A stretch of 64,000 bases of DNA from Candidatus Bathyarchaeum tardum. Lineage in GTDB: Archaea; Thermoproteota; Bathyarchaeia; Bathyarchaeales; Bathyarchaeaceae. Below are positions 34,388-42,788 of the stretch, piece after piece. The number at the start of each line of letters is the position of its first letter. The stretch's first letter is position 1. The notes under the pieces are model-generated. The model saw nothing but the letters and a program-made list of their open reading frames with translations. It was not told the origin of the DNA and did not search any database. Where the stretch lies: contig JARVGH010000002.1 of NCBI GenBank assembly GCA_029762755.1, positions 124,001 through 188,000 on the forward strand. The letters are read 5' to 3'. The position numbers and the translations under genes are program-made.

Positions 34388-36028
34388 ATGGTTAACAAAA
34401 AAAGAGGCAAATCTAAGAATTTCTTTTGGATAATTTTTATCTTTGTTGCTGTTTCCATCACTGTTGGTGCCCTTGTTTGCCAGCCAGTTTCTAGTTGTTA
34501 TGGTCCTCACATTACTGCAACCATTTCTTCCACTGAAATCAACATTTACGAAAACGTTACTGTAACTGGAACCATTTGTTTAGGAACAGATGAAGAAGAA
34601 ATCACAGAATTAGACCGAACAGTAAGAGTGACCTTTGTTAGACCCGATTATAGCTATATTGACCAAATTGTAATAGCAGATCCAGAAACAGGAGACTTTG
34701 CGGTTACACAAGCCTTGGATATGGCAGGTTACTGGAACGTTTTTCCTATTCTAGGTCACATTAACGACAGGCTCGGAGTAACAGTAACAGACCCAAATGC
34801 AGATCCACAAAATCCTGTCCCTATTGTTGGCTCTCCATTTAAGCCCAATCTTCTTTTGATAACAGCTGCAATATCAACAGTAAGCATTGGCGGCGTGTTT
34901 GCATTTGTGCGAAGAAAAAACAAATCCAGAAAAATAAGCGCGTTAAGATTATTTATCCAAGTCGGGTTAGTTTTTCTGATTTTCTTTGGCATGTTCATAG
35001 ACCACGAAATTTTGCCCGTGCCTGCAAGCAGAATTCCAGTTCACGAATTTTTAGTCGGAACAAACGTTATGGGAGTTGAAATGGCAGATGGTTTTCCAGT
35101 TCCATTTTTTGGTTGTTACTATCCCTGTGGAAGAACTGTCACATGTGCCCTCTGGGAAATTCAAACGTACCTTTTCCCATTCTGGGAAGGAACCCACGGC
35201 TGGGGAGTAGATTACAATAGCTCAGGATTAGTTAGATTAGCCGTAATTTTTGGAATAATAATACTATTGTCCATTATTTTTGGCAAAGCCTTCTGCGGAT
35301 GGGTTTGTCCTTTTGGGTTGTACATGGATTTGCTTACATATCTGAGAAAAAATTTTAAAATTCCTCATAAAGATTTCTCGAAAGATTTCAACAAGAAATT
35401 CCATCAACTCGGGTACGTTATTTTAGCTCTAATAATAGTTCTAAGTTTCATGTTCGGAGCAGAAGCAATAGTAGGTGCCCAATTAATTCCTGGAACCGAA
35501 AAAGGAGGTTTTGTGTACCAATATTTTTCTGCACCGTTTTGTCAAGTTTGTCCAATGAAACCTTTTTGCGTGTTATTAGAAGCTTCAGTGGGTTTAATAC
35601 GCTTTGAATGGATTGCCCAAGTTACAACAGGTACTTTTTTTGAGTTAGGATACTTTGTTACCTCATTGAACTTGATGGTATTAGGGGTAGTTACAGTTGT
35701 TTCCTTTTATTACCGTCGAGCATGGTGCAGACTATGTCCACTGGGCGCATTAATTGCATTGTTTCATAGGTTCCCGCCTTTCAAATGGATTTCAGTCCTG
35801 CGTTTAGAGAAACTAGAAGAAAAATGCACCAAATGCGGAATTTGCAAACGGGTTTGTCCAACTCAGGTAACCGAAGTTTACGAAGAAAAAGGCGGTGACG
35901 TTACTACATCTAACTGTATCTTGTGTTTGCGTTGTTTAGAAATGTGCCCCGAAAAGGATGCTTTAAAACTGAAAGCAGCAGGTAAAACAGTTGTAAAGTC
36001 AAGGAACTGGCTAGATTCGGAGAAATAA
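34388..36028 (+). CDS. Membrane polyferredoxin (NapH/NosR/CcoG-like)
   Basis: A 546-aa protein from ATG at 34388. An N-terminal helix precedes an external Ig-like domain (about residues 50-145), then six or so helices with cysteine motifs of the NapH/NosR family: CGWVCPFGLYMDLL, FCQVCPMKPFCVLL and WCRLCPLGALIALF. The C-terminal ferredoxin domain has CTKCGICKRVCPTQV and CILCLRCLEMCPEKDAL, sites for two 4Fe-4S clusters. It should carry electrons across the membrane. The NosD-like gene follows after 4 bases, so they are one operon; the operator lies 33 bases upstream. No FMN-binding domain as in NosR was seen. Confidence 0.88.
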   Translation: MVNKKRGKSKNFFWIIFIFVAVSITVGALVCQPVSSCYGPHITATISSTEINIYENVTVTGTICLGTDEEEITELDRTVRVTFVRPDYSYIDQIVIADPETGDFAVTQALDMAGYWNVFPILGHINDRLGVTVTDPNADPQNPVPIVGSPFKPNLLLITAAISTVSIGGVFAFVRRKNKSRKISALRLFIQVGLVFLIFFGMFIDHEILPVPASRIPVHEFLVGTNVMGVEMADGFPVPFFGCYYPCGRTVTCALWEIQTYLFPFWEGTHGWGVDYNSSGLVRLAVIFGIIILLSIIFGKAFCGWVCPFGLYMDLLTYLRKNFKIPHKDFSKDFNKKFHQLGYVILALIIVLSFMFGAEAIVGAQLIPGTEKGGFVYQYFSAPFCQVCPMKPFCVLLEASVGLIRFEWIAQVTTGTFFELGYFVTSLNLMVLGVVTVVSFYYRRAWCRLCPLGALIALFHRFPPFKWISVLRLEKLEEKCTKCGICKRVCPTQVTEVYEEKGGDVTTSNCILCLRCLEMCPEKDALKLKAAGKTVVKSRNWLDSEK

Positions 36029-36032
36029 TCAA

Positions 36033-36914
36033 ATGAAAAAAATCAAATTACTGTTGATTACTTCGTTGCTTTTAGTTAATTTCTGTGCAGTTAATTTATT
36101 ACCAGTTAAAGGAGCTCAAATGATATTTATCCGCGCTGATGGCACCATTGAAGGAACTAACAAAATCTATCGCAGCGGAGACACATACATTTTTTCAGGG
36201 GACATTGAAGATTCCTACGGAATTATAGTGGAAAAAAACAACATAATAATTGATGGAAAAGGACACACACTCAAATCGGTGCCTCGAATTTTACCTGTTG
36301 GTTCTTGGGATTTTGGAATTGAACTATCAAACGTTACGAATGGCAACGTAACCATTAAAAACTTGAATATTATCGATTTTAATATAGGAGTTTATATCTG
36401 GACAACAGGAAACACGATTACTAAGAACACAGTAAAAGGTTCAAATGTTGGAATTTTTCTTGCAGCTTGTCCGAATACCATCATAGAAAACTATGTGGAA
36501 GGTAACATCCAGGGAGTGTTTTTGGGTCCAATCCCTGTGGAACATGAAATTGTGTATAACGTTTTTTACTTGAATAGCTTTGTTAACAACACTTGGAATG
36601 TTTACGACTGTGAATGCACCGAACCAAAATGGAAACAACATCTGAACATCTGGAATAATGGCACTTGTGGCAATTACTGGGGAGACTATAACGGTCCAGA
36701 TACTGATGGAAACGGAATTGGAGATATACCATACCAAGTGACTGAAGATGATGTTGACATATTCCCACTTATGGTCGCCTATGCTGGACCTACAACAAAA
36801 AAGGGTTTTCTAGGAACAACCATACCTATGGAATTAGGTCTAATAATCACAATCATTGCAACGGTTGCGCTAACAACAATTGTTTACATTTTAATTAAAC
36901 GCTTAAAATCGTGA
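36033..36914 (+). CDS. NosD-like right-handed beta-helix protein, secreted and anchored
   Basis: A 293-aa protein with a signal peptide (KLLLITSLLLVNFCAVNLLPVKGA), parallel beta-helix coils (NGNVTIKNLNIIDFN, GNTITKNTVKGSNVGIFLAA, TIIENYVEGNIQGVFL) and the block NYWGDYNGPDTDGNGIGDIPY that is typical of NosD-type copper-loading proteins and archaeal surface proteins. A C-terminal helix (LIITIIATVALTTIVYILI) anchors it. In nos clusters NosD helps assemble the copper site of nitrous oxide reductase. Its substrate here is unknown. It follows the polyferredoxin gene by 4 bases. Confidence 0.85.
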   Translation: MKKIKLLLITSLLLVNFCAVNLLPVKGAQMIFIRADGTIEGTNKIYRSGDTYIFSGDIEDSYGIIVEKNNIIIDGKGHTLKSVPRILPVGSWDFGIELSNVTNGNVTIKNLNIIDFNIGVYIWTTGNTITKNTVKGSNVGIFLAACPNTIIENYVEGNIQGVFLGPIPVEHEIVYNVFYLNSFVNNTWNVYDCECTEPKWKQHLNIWNNGTCGNYWGDYNGPDTDGNGIGDIPYQVTEDDVDIFPLMVAYAGPTTKKGFLGTTIPMELGLIITIIATVALTTIVYILIKRLKS

Positions 36915-36937
36915 AGTTACAAAAATTAGTTAATTGG

Positions 36938-37642
36938 TTAAGGCTTTTCTTCAGGCAGTTCTGTAAACAGTTTTCCGTCACGCATAAACAACAAACGGTT
37001 TGTGTAATTTTTAACATAATCTGCGTGGGTTACAGCAACAACGGTTTGCCCATGTTCTTTACTGGCTTTGTGACATAAAGCCAGAATTTCTTTTCCAGTT
37101 GTAGTATCCAAGTTCCCGGTGGGTTCATCCAACAAAACAATCTTGGGACCATTCGCAAATGCACGGGCAATTGCAATTCTTTGTTGTTCGCCTGCACTTA
37201 ATTCTGAAGGCAAATGATTTCCCCTTTGCTCTAAATTAACCATTGCAAGAAGCTCATTACTCCGTTCAAGTTGTTTGTTTTTTTGCATGTTTGTTGGAGC
37301 TAAAGTTGCTTGTATGTTCTCAAGGGCAGAAAAGGTTGGAATCAAATTAAAGGCCTGAAACACAAAACCAATTTTTTCACGCCTTACTTTAACTAACTGG
37401 TTTTCTTTTAGTTTAGAAATCTCCAAGTCGTCAACAGTTATTTTACCTGATGTGGGTTTGTCTAGACCACCAATGAGGTTAAGAAGAGTAGTTTTACCAC
37501 TTCCCGAGGGACCTAAAATTGTAAGAAATTCCCCTTGTTTTACCTGTAAAGAAACGTTGTCCACTGCATTAATTTCTTTGGCGCTTCCTTTTTTGTAGGT
37601 TTTCGTTAGATTTGAAAGTTGTATTATATTTTTGGTTGACAT
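36938..37642 (-). CDS. ABC transporter ATP-binding protein (MacB/LolD type)
   Basis: A 234-aa ATPase. Walker A is GPSGSGKTTLL (about residues 44-54), the signature is LSAGEQQRIAIARA, and Walker B is IVLLDEPTGNLD. Length and sequence fit the MacB/LolD group, which pairs with FtsX-fold permeases and moves lipoproteins or substrates at the outer surface. The permease gene lies immediately upstream, 12 bases away. The gene is convergent with the NosD-like gene and ends 23 bases from it. Confidence 0.95.
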   Translation of the reverse strand: MSTKNIIQLSNLTKTYKKGSAKEINAVDNVSLQVKQGEFLTILGPSGSGKTTLLNLIGGLDKPTSGKITVDDLEISKLKENQLVKVRREKIGFVFQAFNLIPTFSALENIQATLAPTNMQKNKQLERSNELLAMVNLEQRGNHLPSELSAGEQQRIAIARAFANGPKIVLLDEPTGNLDTTTGKEILALCHKASKEHGQTVVAVTHADYVKNYTNRLLFMRDGKLFTELPEEKP

Positions 37643-37654
37643 CTGTTTTCCTCG

Positions 37655-38827
37655 TTAAATTGTTTTTATAGCTTTAACAGGGGTTAATCGCGCAGCCCGT
37701 AATGATGAAAACAGCCCTGCCGTAACTCCGGTTAGTATGGCTACCGAAAATCCTATTCCAAAAAGCAAAGGGTCAACTGTAACGAGATTGAGGGCTCCTC
37801 CGATTTCGCCACCAATGGTAGACAAAACATACATGGCGAAAATGTATCCTAGTCCACATCCGACGATTCCACCAATTGTTGCTTGGATTAGTGATTCTGA
37901 AACTATCTGGTTTACAACGTTGGAGTTGCTCCAGCCTATTGCTTTAAGGATTCCAATTTCTTTTGTTCGTTCAGAAACATTGCCTAACTGTGATTTAACC
38001 ATAAACAGAACCGTGATAACTACTAGCGCTAAAGAAAAACTCCAAGCGGTTTCTTCATTTATTCTGATTATGCTAAAGGCAGTATCAGCTAAATCTGAGC
38101 CAGTTAATATGCTGGAATTAGGCCATTGTTTCTCCAAGGCAGCAGCAGTTTCTTCCACAGTAGTTGGGCTAACTGTTCGAATTAGCCCAATATTCACCAA
38201 TCCAATAGGCTGTTCAGGTAAAACTTGTTGAACAACAGGTAAATTTACGTAAATATGGGATTTCATGATGTTTGTTGCACTGACTTCAACTATTCCTACT
38301 ACTTCATAATCTGCTACATAATTTACTATTGAGCCCAAAGTAAGGTTGTTTAAGTCAGCATATTCTTTGTCAATTAATGCAACGTAACCATCATCAGGGT
38401 TTAGATATCTGCCTTCTATTACATCACGGGGTAAAACTGCGTTTGTTACAGTTTCTGATGGGTCAATTCCTGTAAAAACCATAGCCCGCAACCGGTGCAT
38501 AAGAATTGGAACAGCAGATTCAACATTGGGTAATTGTTCGATTTCATCCAGCAGGGTTTGATTGAAAGGATACGAAAACAGATGGTTAACTATGTAACAG
38601 CCTTTGTTTGATGGATCTATTGGGGCAGTGTAGATGTAGATGATGTCTGTTCCGATATTGTTCAAGGGTTTTGTGGTACAGGCTTCCCAGCCTCGGGCAG
38701 CCATGACTAACGTAATTAAGGTAGTTACTGCGATGGCAAATCCTAAAATGTTGATTAAGGTTCGATATTTACGTCTTCGAATTTCTTTCAGGGCATATGT
38801 GAATGGATTCAAACAATCAAACCTCAA
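37655..38827 (-). CDS. ABC transporter permease (FtsX/MacB type)
   Basis: A 390-aa permease with one N-terminal helix (about residues 20-42), a large external domain (about 45-265) and three C-terminal helices (from about 265, 310 and 355), with the FtsX signature region VSERTKEIGILKAIGWSNSNVVNQIVSESLI. It forms a mechanotransmission-type exporter with the ATPase encoded downstream. In nos loci the comparable slots are NosF and NosY, but this pair is of the MacB type. A 31-bp promoter element and operator lie 49 bases upstream of the start. Confidence 0.93.
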   Translation of the reverse strand: MRFDCLNPFTYALKEIRRRKYRTLINILGFAIAVTTLITLVMAARGWEACTTKPLNNIGTDIIYIYTAPIDPSNKGCYIVNHLFSYPFNQTLLDEIEQLPNVESAVPILMHRLRAMVFTGIDPSETVTNAVLPRDVIEGRYLNPDDGYVALIDKEYADLNNLTLGSIVNYVADYEVVGIVEVSATNIMKSHIYVNLPVVQQVLPEQPIGLVNIGLIRTVSPTTVEETAAALEKQWPNSSILTGSDLADTAFSIIRINEETAWSFSLALVVITVLFMVKSQLGNVSERTKEIGILKAIGWSNSNVVNQIVSESLIQATIGGIVGCGLGYIFAMYVLSTIGGEIGGALNLVTVDPLLFGIGFSVAILTGVTAGLFSSLRAARLTPVKAIKTI

Positions 38828-38875
38828 TTGCTTTACTTGTTAAAGTGCAATAAATACAATTCAACAGGTATATTC

Positions 38876-38906
38876 AAAAGGTTTTTTATCAAGAAACCTT
38901 GACTAA
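38876..38906 (-). promoter_or_regulatory. 31-bp promoter element with palindromic operator (copy 2, inverted)
   Basis: Exact reverse complement of copy 1 at 34324-34354, upstream of the ABC permease gene and reading toward it. The palindrome core is ATCAAGAAACCTTGAC (38888-38903). Thirty-one identical bases 4.5 kb apart in two promoter positions are hard to explain by chance. Confidence 0.75.
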
Positions 38907-38929
38907 CTTTCAACACACGTTTTTGTTAG

Positions 38930-38945
38930 GTCAAGAAATATTTAC
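38930..38945 (+). promoter_or_regulatory. Half-site operator and AT box before the OsmC gene
   Basis: GTCAAGAAATATTTAC keeps the left arm of the operator and the A3T spacer seen at 40821 and 40855, with a degenerate right arm merging into TTTACAAAAAAA, an AT box also seen before 40963. It lies 27 bases from the operator of the divergent ABC operon. Confidence 0.5.
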
Positions 38946-39009
38946 AAAAAAAGTTTAGTAATAATAAAAGCAATTATATGAACATAAGGAACAAAAAAGG
39001 GTTAAAAAA

Positions 39010-39435
39010 ATGACAGAAAAAAGTATTGTTACAAAATTGCAGCTGGTGGACAATTATCAATTTAATACAGAGTTTGATGTAGAATACTTGCCAAACATTA
39101 TCTTAGATGAAATTATACCCGACGGTGAAGGTGCTGGACCTAATCCTCCCCGGTTATTGTCTGCTGCTGTTGGTCATTGTATGAGTACTAGTTTGGTATA
39201 TTGTTTAAAAAAAGCAAGAGTACAAATCAAAGACATCCAAACAAGAGTAACAACAAACCTTTACCGAAACGACCAGAAAAAAATCAGAATTAAAAGCATT
39301 GACCTTGAAATCCAGTTAGAAGTAAATGAAGAAGACAAACATCGAGTCCCCCGATGCTTAAAACTGTTTGAAGATTACTGCACTGTAACTCAAAGCATCA
39401 GAAACGGCGTTGAAATAAACGTTGATATCAAATAG
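39010..39435 (+). CDS. OsmC family protein (peroxide/thiol stress)
   Basis: A 141-aa OsmC/Ohr-type protein with one visible cysteine-bearing helix (LLSAAVGHCMSTSLVYCLKKARV, Cys at about 58) and a second conserved Cys near the end (FEDYCTVTQSIR). The pair of cysteines is the peroxidatic and resolving set of the family, which reduces organic hydroperoxides. The start is ATG after AAAAGGG. It shares an intergenic region with the ABC operon, and both may answer the same regulator. Confidence 0.88.
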   Translation: MTEKSIVTKLQLVDNYQFNTEFDVEYLPNIILDEIIPDGEGAGPNPPRLLSAAVGHCMSTSLVYCLKKARVQIKDIQTRVTTNLYRNDQKKIRIKSIDLEIQLEVNEEDKHRVPRCLKLFEDYCTVTQSIRNGVEINVDIK

Positions 39436-39563
39436 AAATGTTTGGCATGCCAGTATAAAAATTAAACAAATAAGTCAATACATTTTTCAGTTGTTTTCAC
39501 AAAAATCTTAAATCAACTAGAAAGCTCTTTACAAATAAAATAACCAAGTCAAGTTGAATAAAA

Positions 39564-40808
39564 TTGACGTTAAAAAAGCGCGAAGAACCCAAACTTAGAT
39601 TATTATTTCTTTGTTTGTTACTAGTGGTTATAATTGCAGCAACAGTTTTAGTTTTACCTAAGGGTACCGAAACAAAAAACACTTATCCAGTTGATCCATA
39701 TTTTGGAGTTTCCTTTTGTGGGGACACCCCCGAAGAAGCAATGTTATTAATCGACAAAATCAAGGATTACACTAACCTTTTGGTAATACAATCAGGACCT
39801 GTAAGTAAAAACGAAACAGCAACAAACATAATCTGTGACTATGCTGCAGATGCAGGATTAGATTTTATTGTGTTCTTTGGATGGTTTGACCCTAGAGCGC
39901 CTTGGCAGATTCCGTGGCTAACGACGGCAACTGAAACATGGGGTGAGCAGTTTTTGGGGGTTTATCTCTTTGATGAACCTGGAGGCATACAACTCGACGA
40001 TAACTGGCCATCAGTTTTTCTTCGAGTGAAACAGTTATGGCCTGAATTATATGAAGATATGGAAAAATTCATTCCAGATTATCCAAATCAAACAGTTAAC
40101 CGAGACTATAATACTGTAAAAAACAATTACATAGAATATATTCAAGAACATTTAAAACTCAAAGTGTTGAACAACCAATCAATTACTGCATTTACTTCTG
40201 ATTATGCTCTTTATTATTTTGATTACCTTGCAGGATATGACACTGTGTTTGTGGAATTAGGCTGGGAACATGACTCAGAAAAACACATAGCACTGGGCAG
40301 GGGAGCTGCTAAGGTTCAACAAAAAGATTGGGGTACAATAATTGTATGGAATAACCTAGACCCAAACAACATAACACAAGGCGAATACAAATCTGCAAGT
40401 GAAATGCTTGATGACATGATGATTTCATACGAAGCAGGAGCTGACTTCATAATAATTTTCAACTACCCCACAAACCCACCTGGAAACCCATACGGAATTT
40501 TAACGGAAGAACACTTTGAAGCAATGAAACAATTTTGGAGATACATGCAACAAAACCCAGAAGAATATAGCCGAACAGTAGCAGAAACTGCGTTAGTTTT
40601 ACCTGAAGATTATGGTTGGGGAATGCGCAGCATAGACGACAGAATATGGGGATACTGGGGACCTGATGAACATTCAGAGCAAATCTGGAACAGAACACAA
40701 GAGTTACTTGAGGAATATGGATTGGCTTTAGACATAGTTTATAATGACCCAAACTTTCCTTTGGATGACCTTTATTCAGAAATCGTTTATTGGAACAGCA
40801 CGGGCTAA
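39564..40808 (+). CDS. Anchored glycoside-hydrolase-like (TIM-barrel-type) protein
   Basis: A 414-aa protein with an N-terminal membrane helix (about residues 13-32) and a long domain that reads like a TIM barrel: YFGVSFCGDTPEEAM, GLDFIVFFGWFDPRAPW, FLGVYLFDEPGG, DTVFVELGWEHDSEKH, IVWNNLDPNN, GADFIIIFNYPTNPPGN. Carboxylates after strands (FDEPGG; ELGWEHD) suit a glycosidase. I know no firm family, so substrate is unknown. TTG start without a clear ribosome site; TTTACAAA lies 34 bases upstream. Confidence 0.75.
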   Translation: MTLKKREEPKLRLLFLCLLLVVIIAATVLVLPKGTETKNTYPVDPYFGVSFCGDTPEEAMLLIDKIKDYTNLLVIQSGPVSKNETATNIICDYAADAGLDFIVFFGWFDPRAPWQIPWLTTATETWGEQFLGVYLFDEPGGIQLDDNWPSVFLRVKQLWPELYEDMEKFIPDYPNQTVNRDYNTVKNNYIEYIQEHLKLKVLNNQSITAFTSDYALYYFDYLAGYDTVFVELGWEHDSEKHIALGRGAAKVQQKDWGTIIVWNNLDPNNITQGEYKSASEMLDDMMISYEAGADFIIIFNYPTNPPGNPYGILTEEHFEAMKQFWRYMQQNPEEYSRTVAETALVLPEDYGWGMRSIDDRIWGYWGPDEHSEQIWNRTQELLEEYGLALDIVYNDPNFPLDDLYSEIVYWNSTG

Positions 40809-40820
40809 ATTCCAAAGTGG

Positions 40821-40836
40821 GTCAAGAAATTTTGAC
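40821..40836 (+). promoter_or_regulatory. Palindromic operator GTCAAG-N4-TTTGAC
   Basis: GTCAAGAAATTTTGAC, one mismatch from a perfect palindrome and identical over 15 of 16 bases to the site 34 bases downstream. Part of the tandem operator before the gene at 40963. Confidence 0.65.
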
Positions 40837-40854
40837 CTCAAACACTCGGTCATT

Positions 40855-40870
40855 GTCAAGAAATCTTGAC
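40855..40870 (+). promoter_or_regulatory. Perfect palindromic operator GTCAAG-AAAT-CTTGAC
   Basis: A perfect 6+4+6 palindrome. The pair with 40821 (centre spacing 34 bases, about three turns) suggests cooperative binding of a dimeric regulator upstream of the promoter at 40895-40925. Confidence 0.7.
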
Positions 40871-40894
40871 TAAAATTCCAACTTTAATGCTTAT

Positions 40895-40925
40895 TTAGTC
40901 AAAAAACATTTACAAAAAACCTTTT
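40895..40925 (+). promoter_or_regulatory. 31-bp promoter element (copy 3, diverged core)
   Basis: It matches copies 1 and 2 over the first 8 (TTAGTCAA) and last 12 bases (AAAAAACCTTTT) at the same spacing, while the 11 core bases differ, so the palindrome has gone and is supplied upstream instead. It ends 37 bases before the TTG of the next gene. Confidence 0.6.
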
Positions 40926-40962
40926 ATCAAAAAATAACTCAAAATTTAAACAGGGAATAGGT

Positions 40963-42219
40963 TTGCTGCAAAGAAAATTGTCTCAATTTTTCACTGTTTT
41001 TTTTGCTTTTTTGTTATTTATTCCTTCATTAATTGTTCTACAAGCAGGTGGATCAAACGAACCAAAAGTAGGAGTCAAAGAAGGCGATTGGGTTGAATAT
41101 GACGTGATTATTGCAGGTAACGGTTCCATGCCTCCAACACATGATGTTACTTGGATGCGAATGGAAGTTTTACCCGTTTATGGTACTGCATTTTCATTGA
41201 ATGTTACTGCACGATATTCCAATGGAACAGTGGCCAGTGCTGTTTGGGAATTTAATTTTACTGAAGGCGAAGTAGGAGGCTGGGTTATTATTCCTGCAAA
41301 TCTCAGTCCCGGAGACACATTTTATGATTTAGCACGGCACAGCGGGATTCCAGTTAATATAACTATTGAAAATGAAGAACAAAAAACTGTTTTAGGTGCA
41401 ATCCGAACTGTTACTTGTGGACATGATAACGTTAGAGAAGTAAAAGAATGGGATAAACAAACAGGCTTTTTCATTGCTTCAGTAGAGCCGGTAAAAAATA
41501 AAACTACCAAAAATGGATGGTACATCGAAGATATTATAGTTACCACAAAAGCGGTAGCAACAAACATTTGGGAACCAAAAGAAAAAACAGAAAACGAATC
41601 AGACTTTTACGAACATATTATTCTAGTTATTGCTGCTTCAGTTCTAATCTTGTTTAGCGCAGTAGCTGTTAACCGCAAAAAACGAAAGAACCAAAACAGT
41701 TTAGCTCAAATAGCCCAAGGAAAAATTGCAATTCTTTCAATAATTGGAGTCTTTGTGGTTGAGATTGCAACTATACTTTTTTTTCCCTTTAACTCCATTG
41801 GATTAAGTTTTGCTGAATTTAATTTAATTATGCAAACATTCTGGACCGCTGTTGTCTTAGTTAGCATGTGGTTTCGCAAAAAAGGCAACTATTTTGTCCA
41901 CGAAATTACCCTGTTAATCGTAATGTCTGCATGGATAATTGGCTTTTCTTCGGTAATATTAATGGATCCCTTGAGCTTGACATCGTTAGAGGCTTTTTCC
42001 AATACGCCCCTGCGCTTAATCATGAATATTTTACACGGTGTTTTTTCTGTTCCAGCGTTAATTTTTGGAATCTGGCTAGTTGCATTATGGCGACCTGAAT
42101 CGACATCGTTTCCTGCCAAAACCAAAAAATTGGCAATACTAACAACAACCTTTTGGATACCTTCATACATAGTCGGAGTTCTGGATTTCATGGTACTTCA
42201 CACCACCTTCTTTGGATAA
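40963..42219 (+). CDS. Multi-pass membrane protein with external domain, unknown
   Basis: A 418-aa protein. A signal helix (about residues 8-27) precedes an external beta-rich domain (about 30-210; VGVKEGDWVEYDVIIAGNG) rich in Asn-X-Ser/Thr sites. A helix at about 218-238 leads to five more (ending IPSYIVGVLDFMVLHTTFF). The membrane part resembles four-helix DUF420-like modules, but not securely. Its place in the operator-linked island suggests a role with the polyferredoxin, ABC or OsmC proteins. TTG start; tandem operators upstream. Confidence 0.75.
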   Translation: MLQRKLSQFFTVFFAFLLFIPSLIVLQAGGSNEPKVGVKEGDWVEYDVIIAGNGSMPPTHDVTWMRMEVLPVYGTAFSLNVTARYSNGTVASAVWEFNFTEGEVGGWVIIPANLSPGDTFYDLARHSGIPVNITIENEEQKTVLGAIRTVTCGHDNVREVKEWDKQTGFFIASVEPVKNKTTKNGWYIEDIIVTTKAVATNIWEPKEKTENESDFYEHIILVIAASVLILFSAVAVNRKKRKNQNSLAQIAQGKIAILSIIGVFVVEIATILFFPFNSIGLSFAEFNLIMQTFWTAVVLVSMWFRKKGNYFVHEITLLIVMSAWIIGFSSVILMDPLSLTSLEAFSNTPLRLIMNILHGVFSVPALIFGIWLVALWRPESTSFPAKTKKLAILTTTFWIPSYIVGVLDFMVLHTTFFG

Positions 42220-42346
42220 AAAACATTGAAAATTCGTGTTTTTTCTAGAAAAAAGTTTCATAACAGTTATTTTAAAAAACAACAAATATACTTTTACACA
42301 GTAACTGCAAAGAAGGTTGCCTTTTCTAACTAAGAGAAGTGAAAAC

Positions 42347-42557
42347 ATGTTTTTGGACAAGATCAAAAAAAATTGGCAAAAAAGAGCAAGACGCCACCAA
42401 ATACAAAAAGCTGGAGAAAAAGATTGGAAAATATTTGCCAGAGCACTTTGTAACTCTTCAAAAAGTTGTAACGGTTTTCCGATTGACTGCCTATGCTGTT
42501 TTGACAGTTACTTCAAAGTTACTAACAAGATTGAACGTAATAGAAAAAATTCAATAA
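42347..42557 (+). pseudogene. Small gene with a one-base frameshift in an A8 run
   Basis: ATG at 42347 reads MFLDKIKK, then breaks; in the next frame the text runs on as a coherent protein (IGKKEQDATKYKKLEKKIGKYL, then VVTVFRLTAYAVLTVTSKLL) and stops at 42557. Removing one A from the run at 42365-42372 joins them into about 69 aa with one hydrophobic helix. Either the assembly has one A too many, or the gene is recently broken, or ribosomes or polymerase slip here. Confidence 0.55.
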
Positions 42558-42655
42558 ATGTTTCTTGAAAAAGAACTTTCCATTAAAACACTAAACAAAT
42601 CTTCAATAATTAACATGTTCGTAATACATATTTGAAAACTAATACAGGGGGTATA

Positions 42656-42745
42656 TTGTTAGCAAAGTTTTCTTTGAGTAAAACTTGTTCCATAAATTCA
42701 TGGCTTCAAAAATTCAAAGTAAAGGATAAAAATCTCAATTATTAG
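42656..42745 (+). CDS. Possible 29-aa peptide
   Basis: TTG at 42656 to TAG at 42745, preceded by a strong site (AGGGGG, 42645-42650). The product LAKFSLSKTCSINSWLQKF is basic and helical. With only 29 codons it may be chance; the ribosome site is the main support. Confidence 0.25.
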   Translation: MLAKFSLSKTCSINSWLQKFKVKDKNLNY

Positions 42746-42788
42746 CTGTAAAAAATTACAAAAACAAAAAATTGAAAAAAGGTTCTGG

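Noticed and set aside
36033-36914. Possible active nos locus (denitrification)
   Set aside because: No nosZ, no copper-centre protein and no FMN-binding NosR domain seen; only accessory-type genes are present.
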